Below are positions 14,266 to 23,616 of a stretch of 50,369 bases of DNA, piece by piece. Under the pieces are notes generated by a model. That model made no database searches. It saw only the letters and a program-made list of their open reading frames with translations, and was not told the origin of the DNA. A program made the position numbers and the translations under genes. Source of the DNA: Candidatus Hebobacterum abditum (GTDB lineage: Bacteria; Armatimonadota; Hebobacteria; Hebobacterales; Hebobacteraceae); contig JALGXW010000026.1 of the NCBI GenBank assembly GCA_029821875.1, positions 1-50,369 on the forward strand. Direction: 5' to 3'. Position 1 is the stretch's first letter. Each line of letters starts with the position of its first letter.

Positions 14266-15701
14266 TGGACATGACCAAAGCGGATATCCGAAGACCCCCT
14301 GGAAGAGCTCCCGAGGAGATTCACATGGATCGCGTGCAGACGGGCATCGAGGGTCTGGACCAGCTTCTCTACGGCGGGATTCTGCGCGGAGATGCCGTTC
14401 TCGTGGCCGGCGCGCCCGGCACGGGCAAGACGAGCGTCGGCATGCAGTACCTCTACAATGGGGCGACCAAGTTCAACGAGCCGGGGCTCCTCATCACCTT
14501 CGAGGAGTTTCCCGAGCGCATCTACCGGGACGCGGAGAACTTCGGCTGGGACTTCCGCGGCCTCCAGGAAGAGGGCAAGCTCAAAGTCCTGTTCACCTCG
14601 CCCGACGTGCTCCAGCAAGACATCGTCCGCGATCAGGGCTTTGTGAACGAGATGATTGCGGAGATCGGCGCGGTCAGGGCCGTCGTGGACAGCGTCAGCC
14701 ATATGGAAGGGCCCAGCGAGGAGAAGGGCAATTTCCGCGAGTCGGTGTACGGCCTCGTCAACGCCTTGAAGGCGGCCTCGCTGACGGCGCTGCTGACCCG
14801 AGAGCTGTCAGAGGACGAGGACATCGGCGCCGGCCCGGAGGAGTTCGTGGCCGACGGGCTGATTCTGCTCACCCGCAGCTATGTGACGGGGCAGCGCATG
14901 CGGTTCCTGGAGGTCATCAAGAGCCGCGGCACCCCCCACATCGCCGCCCCCAGCCTCTACGTCATCGGCAAGGGCGGCCTCAAGGTCATGCCGCCATTCC
15001 AGGAGCCGTTCTACCGCTTCGAGGAGGCCGTCTCGACAGGCATCGACCAGCTCGACGATCTCCTCGGCGGCGGCATCCCCTACGGCAGCTTCTACCTGAT
15101 GGAAATCGACGTGGACCTCCACCAGGACCTCTTCGACGCGAGCTTCGCCGCCGAGGCCATGGAGGCCGGCGACCGCTATGTCCGGGTCGCAGGCCTGAGC
15201 GACAAGCAGTCCCGCTGGCGGGCCCTGATGAAGAGCGCCAAGCTCGAGGCCAAGCTGAAGAAGGGCCTCGACTCCGGCGAGGTGGTGTTCGTCGACGCCG
15301 ACTACTGCGTCGACAAGGCGGCCGACTCGGCGGCCGGCCGCATCGGGGCCGGACTCGCCGAGCTCTGCCCGCCGGAGAAAGGCGTCGGAATTCGCTTCCA
15401 GCTCGATCTCGGCCGGCTGTTCGCCATGATGCGCCCGGACCTGGCCGGCCGGGCCGTGTCGGACCTCGCCCTGTGCTGTCGCGGGCAGCGGTCGGTAGTG
15501 CTGGGGATGGTCACGCCGCGCAGCACACCCCCCGAGGAGCTCGGGAAGCTCCGCGCGGCCGCCGACGGCATCGTGCGCGTATGGTCGGAGGGGAGCTACT
15601 CCTTCCTCCAGGTGGTCAAGACGGTCAACTCCGTCCGCACTCCCGTCTACGCCATCAAGCAGATGCCGAAGCCGCCCTTCGTGAAGATCATCGAAGCCTA
15701 G
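14265..15701 (+). CDS. KaiC-like RecA-superfamily ATPase with degenerate second domain
   Basis: This 478-residue protein has two KaiC-type domains. The first has Walker A GAPGTGKTS (49-57), the catalytic Glu pair in ITFEEFPER (80-81) and Walker B VVDS. The second starts at about 250 (STGIDQLDDLLGGGIPYGSF) but has MEIDVDLHQ where a P-loop should be, so it probably does not bind ATP. Such two-domain KaiC relatives are common signal-transduction ATPases outside cyanobacteria; no KaiA or KaiB gene is nearby. Its start overlaps the MerR stop by one base. It converges on the SLH gene at 15713 with only 11 bp between the stops. Confidence 0.85.
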   Translation: MDMTKADIRRPPGRAPEEIHMDRVQTGIEGLDQLLYGGILRGDAVLVAGAPGTGKTSVGMQYLYNGATKFNEPGLLITFEEFPERIYRDAENFGWDFRGLQEEGKLKVLFTSPDVLQQDIVRDQGFVNEMIAEIGAVRAVVDSVSHMEGPSEEKGNFRESVYGLVNALKAASLTALLTRELSEDEDIGAGPEEFVADGLILLTRSYVTGQRMRFLEVIKSRGTPHIAAPSLYVIGKGGLKVMPPFQEPFYRFEEAVSTGIDQLDDLLGGGIPYGSFYLMEIDVDLHQDLFDASFAAEAMEAGDRYVRVAGLSDKQSRWRALMKSAKLEAKLKKGLDSGEVVFVDADYCVDKAADSAAGRIGAGLAELCPPEKGVGIRFQLDLGRLFAMMRPDLAGRAVSDLALCCRGQRSVVLGMVTPRSTPPEELGKLRAAADGIVRVWSEGSYSFLQVVKTVNSVRTPVYAIKQMPKPPFVKIIEA

Positions 15702-15712
15702 CCCGGCCGCGG

Positions 15713-17674
15713 CTACCCCGCCAACCCAAACGCCCTCGCCACATACACCGCCATCTGGTCGCGGGTGACGACGTACTCGGGGTGGTAGAGGCCGTCGAGG
15801 TAGCCGGCGACGACTCCGTGCTCCACGCAGTACTCGACGTGCGTGTAGGCCCAGAAGCCAGAGGCCACATCCGGGAAGTTGCGCGGGTCGGCGGGCGTGT
15901 AGTCGGCCAGGCCCGCCTCGCCCTCCGGCGCAACCAGCGCGCGGGCCACGTACACGGCCATCTGGTCACGCGTGACCTGATACTCCGGGTGGTAGCTGCC
16001 GTCGAGGTAGCCGGCGACGACGTTCTGGTCGACCGCGTACTCGACGTACTTCAGTGCCCAGTGCGTCCCATCGACATCCGGGAAGGTCGGGGTGTCGGTG
16101 AACTCCGGCACGTTCTCATCTCCACCCGCCAGAGCGCGGGCGATGTAGACGGCCATCTGGTCTCGCGTCACGGCCAGCTCGGGATGGTAGGTGCCGTCGG
16201 GGTAGCCGCTGACGATGGCGGCGTCCACACAGGCCAGTATCTCCTCGCAGGCCCAGTGGTCGAGATCGGCGTCGGGAAACATGACTGCGACATACTTGGC
16301 CTTCGTCTCGGTATTGGAGCCGGCCGCGTTGGCGGCCGTGAGAGATATGGTGTAGCTGCCGACCTCGGTGTACTGGTGGCTTGGGTGCTGTTCAGCAGAG
16401 GAGGTGGTGTCGCCGAACTCCCACGACCACGAAGTCACCTCGCCGCTGGACAGATCCGTGAAGTCCACGGTCAGCGGCCCCGTCCCGATCGTGGGACTGG
16501 CGGAGAAGTCGGCGGCCGGGGGCACCACCTCAACCGTGATGTAGTCGGGCTTCGTCTCCGTATCGGAGCCGCCCAGGTTGATGACCGTGAGGGAGACCGT
16601 GTAGCTGCCCGATATCACATACTCGTGGCTGGGGTTCTGCGCGGTGGATCCTCCCCCGTCGCCGAAGTCCCAATCCCAGGAGGCCGGGCTGTTGATGGAC
16701 TGATCGGTGAAGTCTACCGTCAACGGCGTCGGCCCGACGGTTGGGCTAGCGGAGAAGTCGGCCACAGGCGCCGTAATCACGGTGATGTAGTCGGTCTTCG
16801 TCTCGGTGTCGCAGCCGGCATCGTTGCATACCGCGAGGCTGACGGTGTACTGGCCCTGGCTGGTGTAGGTGTGAGTGGGGTTCTGCGCGGTGGATCCTCC
16901 CCCGTCGCCGAAGTCCCAGTCCCACGATGTCGGGCTGTTCGTAGACAGGTCCGTGAACGTCACCTCAAGAGAGACCCCACCTGTCTCAGGCGACGCTTCG
17001 AATTCGGCTGTTGGGTAGATTCCGCACGGGTCGCCGACGGATCCAAGGGCTTGATACACCCATGAGGCCGCGTCGTAGGCCATTATGGCGTCTTCAGGGC
17101 AGAAGAGAAGCGGTTCAGAGGAGCAAGCCGTTTCGATGCCGTTCGCGTTGAGATACTCCACGTACTTGTAGGCCCAGTGCGTAGAGGGCACGTCATCGAA
17201 GGTGGGATCGGCCGGAGGCGTGTAGTCCGCGAGCCCCGCGTCGCCGGCGGGAGCGACCATAGCGCGGGCGAGGAAGACGGCCATCTGAGCTCGATAGACT
17301 TCGCCCTGGGGACGGTAGGTATTGTCCGGGTACCCGGTGACGACGTTCTGCGCGATCGCGTACTCGACGTAGTCGCGGGCCCAGTGCTCGTAGCCAACAT
17401 CGGGGTAGGTCGGAGGGCAGGCACAGGTCGGAACGTTCTCTTCCCCGCCGGCCATGCCACACGCAGTGAGATAGGCCATGCCAGCCCTGTCCAGAACCGA
17501 GTCCAAGCAGGGCCAAGGAGCTTCGACGGCCGACGTGACGCCGACTGATGACTTCGCCTGGGCGGCAGCCGCGATGCTGCCAAGAAGGAACGCAGCGATG
17601 GCAGCCCACACTCCCAGTGTACGGCATGTTGGACGCTGCACAGAGGCACTCCTAACTCGTTGGCTCAGGGGCAT
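15713..17674 (-). CDS. SLH-PKD cell-surface protein
   Basis: This 653-residue exported protein has an N-terminal signal segment (LGVWAAIAAFLLGSIAAAAQ) and one clear plus one degenerate SLH repeat (about 85-215). Three PKD domains follow (about 225-475; each with WDWDFGDGG or WSWEFGD and a Y(T/V)VSL strand), and then a complete SLH triplet to the C-terminus, with motifs HWAxxYVEY, GYLDGxYHPE and VTRDQMAVYVARA. SLH triplets anchor proteins to secondary cell-wall polymers; PKD domains are beta-sandwich spacers or binding modules. SLH repeats at both ends are unusual and could bridge wall layers. The C-terminus is nearly the same as in the other SLH proteins here. Confidence 0.87.
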   Translation of the reverse strand: MPLSQRVRSASVQRPTCRTLGVWAAIAAFLLGSIAAAAQAKSSVGVTSAVEAPWPCLDSVLDRAGMAYLTACGMAGGEENVPTCACPPTYPDVGYEHWARDYVEYAIAQNVVTGYPDNTYRPQGEVYRAQMAVFLARAMVAPAGDAGLADYTPPADPTFDDVPSTHWAYKYVEYLNANGIETACSSEPLLFCPEDAIMAYDAASWVYQALGSVGDPCGIYPTAEFEASPETGGVSLEVTFTDLSTNSPTSWDWDFGDGGGSTAQNPTHTYTSQGQYTVSLAVCNDAGCDTETKTDYITVITAPVADFSASPTVGPTPLTVDFTDQSINSPASWDWDFGDGGGSTAQNPSHEYVISGSYTVSLTVINLGGSDTETKPDYITVEVVPPAADFSASPTIGTGPLTVDFTDLSSGEVTSWSWEFGDTTSSAEQHPSHQYTEVGSYTISLTAANAAGSNTETKAKYVAVMFPDADLDHWACEEILACVDAAIVSGYPDGTYHPELAVTRDQMAVYIARALAGGDENVPEFTDTPTFPDVDGTHWALKYVEYAVDQNVVAGYLDGSYHPEYQVTRDQMAVYVARALVAPEGEAGLADYTPADPRNFPDVASGFWAYTHVEYCVEHGVVAGYLDGLYHPEYVVTRDQMAVYVARAFGLAG

Positions 17675-18080
17675 GACTGCCCCGCTGAGCTCAGGAACAA
17701 CAACCAGCTATGCTGGAACAGTTCACCACGGACAAGGAAAGGTCCTGCCCCTCCCCTGCTATACGTGCCAGCGGAAGCCCAGTAGGGCGCAGCGCCAGTC
17801 GTAGGTGAGCGAGGCAGCGGCCGCCCTGCCTGTATGCGACGGCGAGTCCGCTGGTGAGAGTTTGACGGCGCCGCATCGAGTGCGCTCAGAGCAGGCCAGA
17901 TCCTCTTGCGATGCAGGCGGCCGTCTGGTTCCTGCTTCCCTCCAGCTCCGGATGGCAATCGCCGTGCTCCCATCCCCACACCGCTCCGTTCTCGACCCAG
18001 TAGTCCATGTCCGGGGCAGGCCTCTACTGAGCGGCGTCGAAGTCAGCTCACTTCTGCCACACTGCGGATCGCGCGAACGG
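17675..18080. other. Intergenic region containing a decayed SLH piece
   Basis: The only coding-like signal is the SLH remnant at 17886-18008 on the minus strand. The remainder, up to the start of the SLH-PKD gene, shows no clear promoter or second gene. Confidence 0.5.
17886..18008 (-). pseudogene. Decayed SLH repeat remnant
   Basis: The 40-codon frame reads MDYWVENGAVWGWEHGDCHP then ELEGSRNQTAACIARGSGLL and stop. It aligns position by position with the last SLH repeat of the gene just upstream (EYCVENGVVQGYEDGYYHPD then YVVTRDQMAVYVARAFGLLD). Conserved positions such as VTRDQMAVY have decayed. It lies 72 bp beyond that gene's stop and is probably the fossil end of a former SLH gene. Confidence 0.65.
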
Positions 18081-20894
18081 CTAGTCCAGCAGGCCAAACG
18101 CCCTCGCCACGTAGACGGCCATCTGATCGCGGGTGACAACGTAGTCGGGGTGGTAGTAGCCATCCTCGTACCCCTGCACGACGCCGTTCTCCACACAGTA
18201 CTCGATGTGCTTGTAGGCCCAGAAGTCGGAGGCCACATCGGGGAAGTCCCGCGGGTCGGCCGGCGTGTAGTCGGCCAGGCCCGCCTCGCCCTCCGGCGCC
18301 ACCAGCGAGCGGGCGACATACACGGCCATCTGATCGCGGGTCACCTCGTACTCAGGATTGTAGGTGCCGTCGAGGTACCCCGCGACCACGTTCTGGTTCG
18401 CCGCATACTCCACGTAGTCGATGGCCCAGTGCGCCTCATCGACATCCGGGAAGCTCGGCGTGTCGGTGAAGCCGGGCACATTCTCGTCCCCACCGGCCAG
18501 AGCGCGGGAGATGTAGACCGCCATCTGGTCGCGGCTGACGGAATCTGTCGGACGATAGAGGCCGTCGGGATAGCCGGCGACGATGCCTGCGTCGAAGCAG
18601 CCGTAGACCGCATCGAAGGCCCAATGGTAGCAGGTTACGTCAGAGAACTCCGCAGGCCGATAGTGCGCGACCACGTTCTGATCCCCGTCCACGCTCACGC
18701 TGGCGCGTCGCTCCCCGATCTCCTGACCGATGCCATCGACCTCCCAGTGGTCGAACCTCCACCCATCAGTACAGCGGCCCGCTTCCAACTCAACAGATGC
18801 ATACCAGTCATACTCGAGCGCGAAGGGGGTCGCCACCATGCCTATCCAGTGCCTGTCCGAGGGCTCCACGTAGACTGTCACGCCGGCCAGGGGGACCGAG
18901 TCAACGGTCAGCGTCATCACCGGCGGCGATTCGCCGGAATACTCGCAGGCTCCGCGGTCGATGCCATCACCATAGGGAAGCGGATTCCCCCAGTAGTCCC
19001 ACCCGCCGTTGTCGATCAGCTCCAGCCCAGTATCGATGCACAGCGAGCTAGGCGCCAGCTTGTAGCCGCCCACACTATCGAGGCCTATCCCCCCGCTCCC
19101 GGCGTGCACCAGCCTGGGGTCGCCGGTCATCTTGTGCGGATCATCGGGCTCGCTCTCCGGGTGGCTGCCGAAGAACACGTTGCCGTCGAAGACCCTGTTC
19201 GTGGCAATCACGAAGGTGTAGGGTGCGCCTGCCAGGTTATAGAAGATGTTGTTGTAGTAGTATATGTTCTCGTCGCCGCCGTCAGAGATGACACGGTACA
19301 TAGGCACCTCTTCTCCTATGAAGATCGTATTGTTGTAGATCTGGACGTTCGTGATGTTTGCCCCCATAAGCTTGATGCTGCAAGAGCTATCGTTCTGGCT
19401 GATGTTGTACCTGACGATGGCCTCGTCGTTGAAGTACTTATCCGGCGGGCCCGGCGCCTCGCACAGCAGGATGAAGCCCCCGTGGTTGTCGTGGCTGTAG
19501 TTGTACTGCACGATCGTCCGGCGGGTCCGCCCGTCGATGTCAAAGCCCTGGGCGTCACCTGCATCTTGCGTGAGGTAGGCTTCGTTGGACTGCATGACCG
19601 CGTCATCTGTCTCCCACACCCAGATGGCCACATCGCGGCCCGCCCGCGCGACACAGCGGGCCGCTACATTGTGCTCGATGAGAGGAGCGTCAGCGCCACC
19701 GACCAGAATGCCGGCCCCGCCGGCATTCTCAACCACGTTGTCTCTGATCACCACGTTCGTGTGCGGCACCCACTCAGGCCCGGCCAGTCGCTGCCACTCC
19801 GTCCACGTCAGTATGCCGGACCTGTCGCAGTCATATACGTAACACCCCTCGACCAGGACATCGTTGAACTTGGTGGTCACCGAGCCGAGGAGGACGTCGA
19901 ACACGATCCCTCCGGTCGGCTCGCCATAGCCCAGCTCGGACAGGTCGCCATTCACATCGTGCACATCCAAGTCCCTCAGATAGACGTGATCCAGCATCCC
20001 CCCGTCCTGCCCCAGCACACGCACCCCTCTCCTGTTGCCCCGGCCCGCGGGATCGTAGTTCGTGATCTCCAGGTTGCTGATCTCCCAATACTCCTGGTTG
20101 TACAGCCGCACGGCATCCTTTGCCAGTCCATCGCCGTTGATCGTCGGCCGCGGACCGGTCCCGTACGTATCGACGATGATCGGATTCGCCTCCGCCCCCG
20201 AGCCCTTCGGCCAGAGCTGGCCGCTCCACACGCCCCCCGCCTTGAGCAGAATCTGATCGCCGGGCGCGAAGCTCACGCGGTAGACTCTGTCAAGGCTCTG
20301 CCAGGCCGTGCTCGGACTCGTGCCGTTGTTCTCGTCATTCCCGCCCACCGAGTCGAGGTAGTAGATCGTGTTCCCCGGCGATGGCTCGAGCACCAGCTCA
20401 ACGAGGGAAACGTCATCCACGCAAAGGTATCCCAGGCCGTCCTCCTTCCACACGTCCACGTTCATCGCCGTGACCGTATCTGGCGTCGTGAAGGTCACCT
20501 CCTGGTACTCGTAGCCCTCGCTCTCGACGACGACCCCTCGGGTGTATAGAGTCCCCATCTCGTCCCAGTGGTGCACCCACACCCATCCCCGCTCATCCCC
20601 ATCGGTCAGCTTCGCCCACACGGTCAACTTGTAGACAGCATTGGGCTTCGGGTCTGCCACACCCTGATACCGGCCGCCTGCCTCGGGGCCGACCCTCAGG
20701 AACCAGTCCCCCGCGTGGGCCTCTGCGGGATCGTTCACCGCGTAGGCCGATCCCCCGCCGTCCCAGTGGTCATTGCCCTGCTCGAATCCCGGGTTCTGGA
20801 GCAAGTTGCCGGACCAGGCATGAGCGCGGGGCACCCAGATCACCTGGAGCCATGCCGCTGCCGCCAGTGCCATCGCTGTCGCGAGACGGTTCAT
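18081..20894 (-). CDS. SLH-anchored parallel beta-helix protein with CBM-like N-terminus
   Basis: This 937-residue exported protein has a signal peptide (1-26) and a carbohydrate-binding-like jelly roll (about 28-170; NLLQNPGFEQGNDHWDGGGS). A right-handed parallel beta-helix follows (about 180-650; many short NVVIRDNVVENAGGAG and VQIYNNTIF rungs, as in pectate-lyase or alginate-lyase-like folds). Next is a small beta domain with WRFDHWEVDG (about 670-755), and then an SLH triplet to residue 937. It probably binds or degrades polysaccharide at the cell surface. No catalytic set could be assigned. The start at 20894 follows GGAGGTGG, and its 50-bp gap to the upstream gene suggests an operon. 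Confidence 0.85.
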   Translation of the reverse strand: MNRLATAMALAAAAWLQVIWVPRAHAWSGNLLQNPGFEQGNDHWDGGGSAYAVNDPAEAHAGDWFLRVGPEAGGRYQGVADPKPNAVYKLTVWAKLTDGDERGWVWVHHWDEMGTLYTRGVVVESEGYEYQEVTFTTPDTVTAMNVDVWKEDGLGYLCVDDVSLVELVLEPSPGNTIYYLDSVGGNDENNGTSPSTAWQSLDRVYRVSFAPGDQILLKAGGVWSGQLWPKGSGAEANPIIVDTYGTGPRPTINGDGLAKDAVRLYNQEYWEISNLEITNYDPAGRGNRRGVRVLGQDGGMLDHVYLRDLDVHDVNGDLSELGYGEPTGGIVFDVLLGSVTTKFNDVLVEGCYVYDCDRSGILTWTEWQRLAGPEWVPHTNVVIRDNVVENAGGAGILVGGADAPLIEHNVAARCVARAGRDVAIWVWETDDAVMQSNEAYLTQDAGDAQGFDIDGRTRRTIVQYNYSHDNHGGFILLCEAPGPPDKYFNDEAIVRYNISQNDSSCSIKLMGANITNVQIYNNTIFIGEEVPMYRVISDGGDENIYYYNNIFYNLAGAPYTFVIATNRVFDGNVFFGSHPESEPDDPHKMTGDPRLVHAGSGGIGLDSVGGYKLAPSSLCIDTGLELIDNGGWDYWGNPLPYGDGIDRGACEYSGESPPVMTLTVDSVPLAGVTVYVEPSDRHWIGMVATPFALEYDWYASVELEAGRCTDGWRFDHWEVDGIGQEIGERRASVSVDGDQNVVAHYRPAEFSDVTCYHWAFDAVYGCFDAGIVAGYPDGLYRPTDSVSRDQMAVYISRALAGGDENVPGFTDTPSFPDVDEAHWAIDYVEYAANQNVVAGYLDGTYNPEYEVTRDQMAVYVARSLVAPEGEAGLADYTPADPRDFPDVASDFWAYKHIEYCVENGVVQGYEDGYYHPDYVVTRDQMAVYVARAFGLLD

Positions 20895-20943
20895 CCCAGC
20901 CACCTCCCGTTCACGTCCACCTTCAGCACTAGACCGAAGCTCC

Positions 20944-23604
20944 CTACCCCACCAGCCCAAACGCCCTCGCCACGTAGACGGCCATCTGATCCCGGGTCAC
21001 GACGATCTCGGGGTGGTAGAGGCCGTCGAGGTAGCCGGCCACCACTCCGTTCTCGACACAGTACTCGATGTGCACGTAGGCCCAGAAGTCGGAGCCAACG
21101 TCGGGGAAGTCTCGCGGATCGGCCGGGACGTAATCGGCCAGGCCGGCCTCGCCCTCCGGCGCGACCAGAGCCCGGGCGACATACACCGCCATCTGGTCGC
21201 GGGTGACCTCGTACTCGGGATGGTAGAGGCCGTCCTGGTATCCCGCGACCACGCCGTTCTCGACGCAGTACTCGATGTGGGTGTAGGCCCAGTGATCGGT
21301 TGGTACGTCGGGGAAGTCCTTCGGGTCGGCCGGCACCCAGTCGGCGAGGACGGCCTCGCCGCTAGGCGCCTCCAGGGAGCGGGCGACGTAGACGGCCATC
21401 TGGTCGCGGGTGACGTACCAATCAGGGCGATAGAAACCATTGCCATAGCCAGTGACGATTCCTTCCTCGACACACGTCTCGACCTCATCATAGGCCCAGT
21501 GCATTATCGGCACATCGATGAAGCGGGGCCTCTCGTCGCCGATGACGTCCAGGTGGACCACTTGGTAATTGCCGGAATCGGAGAGCCAGAGCGAGCCATC
21601 GCGAGGGTCGAGCTCGAAGAACTCCGGTTCGTTGAAGTTCTCCCCCCGCCACAGCTCGGTGCCGTCGGCGGCGAGATGGACTAGTGCTGATCGGCCTAGT
21701 CCGCGGTCGTCGTTGATCGCGACCCAAGCCGAGCCGTTTGCCGGATCGACCACGATGGGGCCGGTCCGTGGCAGTCCATCGATCACCCACATCGGGCTGC
21801 CATCGCTGGCCATCCGGAAGAGCCGGTACTCGTGGTGGCCACGACGACCGATGCCGTAGATCGAGCCGTCGTGGGGGAACACATCCATAGATGTGAGTAC
21901 CCAGTACCCCTGACGAGGGATCTCGGCCACAACTTGCCCGCTGGGGGCAAACCGCAGGAGCCCTCGGGAACCGTCCGCCCAGGCCGAACCATCGGCAGCG
22001 AACGCGCGTACCCGGAGGTCCCCGCAGAAGGTCTCGCTCTCCCACAGGAAGGTGCCGTCCGCGCCATAGCGGCGCAGAACACTGTTGCTGTACACGTAGC
22101 CGCGCTCGTCCTCCCAGCTCCACGTGTGCCAGTTCCATATGGATCCGTCGCTGTAGCTGATGGTGTAGATATCGTCCACATCGCCCACACTCAACTCCGT
22201 GCCGTCCTCGGCGAGATGGAGGCGGATGGCCTCGCCGTCAGCCGTCTCCACAGCCCACAGCCACCAGGAGCCATCGAAGGGGCTTATCTGGAGGCCCCCC
22301 ACGCTGTAGAAGCCCTCGAGGGTGTTCCACCTCTCGAGTTCCACCCCCTCCGGCGACAGGCGCACGTACTCCCCTGTGTCCTTATCGCGCACCCACAACG
22401 ATCCGTCACGGCGGTCCAGGCTGTAACGGCTCTGCTTCTTGAGCCCTACAGAGAGGCGCCGGCCCGAGAGGACCGTGCCGTCTGCACTCCGGTGCCCGAG
22501 CCAGAACCTGGCGCTCATCCAGAGCGAGTTGTCGGTTGGATCGTGGGCTCTGACGTGATCCCTGTCGATCTCGAAGTTGTGGGCGAAGCGGTGCAGCTCC
22601 TCGTGATCGGCCGAGTAGTGCACCAGGTCCGTGCCGTACACCAGCGCTGGCCAGTACGGACCGGTCACCAGCCACGCCGAGCCGTCGAGGTCGTTGTGGG
22701 CGACCAGGGCCGCCTCGTCGAGGCGCCACACCTCGGTCCCAGAGGAGTCCCGATGGCTGACATACCACCCATACGTCGATTCGGATACGTCGCTGTGCTG
22801 CAGCCACACCGAGCCGTCTGTTGGCGACACACACAGCGCCGACGCGGGTTCCATCGCCACTTCCGACAGCACTGTGCCATCCGAGGAGATGTGAATCAGA
22901 TAGCTCCCTGCGCTCGGATCATACACCGCCACCCAGAACGACTGGTCGCGGGGATCTTCGTCCACTGCGGTCGGCGTGGGCAGATCTGACACCCGCCACA
23001 TCTCGGTACCGTCGGCGCGCAGCCGGATGACCTCTGTTGGGGTCGTCAGCCAGGCCGAACCATCCGTCGGGTCCACTACCACCTGGAGGAAGTCCTCCCA
23101 CGGGCTGAGGGTGCGGCGGAATGTCTCGCTCCCGGCGGCGTCCACATGGACCACGGAGCTTTCCCCCCTGATCCAGACCGAACCGTCGGCCGGGCTCGGC
23201 GTGAGCAGAGCGGCACCCCCCTCGCCGTACTGCCGCGGGGTCGCTGACAGTAGCCCTCCGTCGGCCCCGAAGTGCAGCAGCTCGTCCGATGCATCCTGGA
23301 GCACCCAGCAGGACCCGTTTGCCGGATCGACGGCCACCCGACAGGGCCTCGCGAGGCGCTCCGAGCGGAACAGCAGCGTCCCATCCGCCGAAAGGTGGGC
23401 CACTTTGTCATACTCGATCCACCATATCGAGCCGTCTCGCGGATCGAGGGAGTACTTGTCGGGGCCGTCCCTCACGTCCGCGACGGTGTTCCCCATGTGG
23501 GTCCTGGCCAGACTCCGCCACGTCTCCACTACTTCTTCGGCGCTGGCGGCAGTGGCCGCCGCCAGGAAGAGCACCGCGAGCGCGAACACGATGTGCCGCT
23601 GCAT
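20944..23604 (-). CDS. SLH-anchored beta-propeller protein, tandem paralogue 1
   Basis: This 886-residue exported protein has a signal peptide (MQRHIVFALAVLFLAAATAA). A dozen or more repeats of about 45 residues follow, built on DPxDGSxWV...VHLxADGTELWR, consistent with beta-propeller blades (about 40-690), and then an SLH triplet. It starts only 12 nt after the stop of the next gene upstream, whose signal peptide is almost the same (MQRHTVFALAVLLLAAATAG), so the two are tandem duplicates. AAGGGGG before the ATG lies within the short intergenic gap. The ligand of the propeller is unknown. Confidence 0.87.
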   Translation of the reverse strand: MQRHIVFALAVLFLAAATAASAEEVVETWRSLARTHMGNTVADVRDGPDKYSLDPRDGSIWWIEYDKVAHLSADGTLLFRSERLARPCRVAVDPANGSCWVLQDASDELLHFGADGGLLSATPRQYGEGGAALLTPSPADGSVWIRGESSVVHVDAAGSETFRRTLSPWEDFLQVVVDPTDGSAWLTTPTEVIRLRADGTEMWRVSDLPTPTAVDEDPRDQSFWVAVYDPSAGSYLIHISSDGTVLSEVAMEPASALCVSPTDGSVWLQHSDVSESTYGWYVSHRDSSGTEVWRLDEAALVAHNDLDGSAWLVTGPYWPALVYGTDLVHYSADHEELHRFAHNFEIDRDHVRAHDPTDNSLWMSARFWLGHRSADGTVLSGRRLSVGLKKQSRYSLDRRDGSLWVRDKDTGEYVRLSPEGVELERWNTLEGFYSVGGLQISPFDGSWWLWAVETADGEAIRLHLAEDGTELSVGDVDDIYTISYSDGSIWNWHTWSWEDERGYVYSNSVLRRYGADGTFLWESETFCGDLRVRAFAADGSAWADGSRGLLRFAPSGQVVAEIPRQGYWVLTSMDVFPHDGSIYGIGRRGHHEYRLFRMASDGSPMWVIDGLPRTGPIVVDPANGSAWVAINDDRGLGRSALVHLAADGTELWRGENFNEPEFFELDPRDGSLWLSDSGNYQVVHLDVIGDERPRFIDVPIMHWAYDEVETCVEEGIVTGYGNGFYRPDWYVTRDQMAVYVARSLEAPSGEAVLADWVPADPKDFPDVPTDHWAYTHIEYCVENGVVAGYQDGLYHPEYEVTRDQMAVYVARALVAPEGEAGLADYVPADPRDFPDVGSDFWAYVHIEYCVENGVVAGYLDGLYHPEIVVTRDQMAVYVARAFGLVG

Positions 23605-23616
23605 GTCTGCCCCCTT

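Noticed and set aside
17805-20549. A very long plus-strand open frame (914 codons) across the beta-helix gene
   Set aside because: It is antisense to a gene with signal peptide, beta-helix and SLH motifs. High GC keeps the complementary frame open, and its product is His/Val/Arg-rich without any domain. Similar long shadows lie over other SLH genes and over 877-2706.
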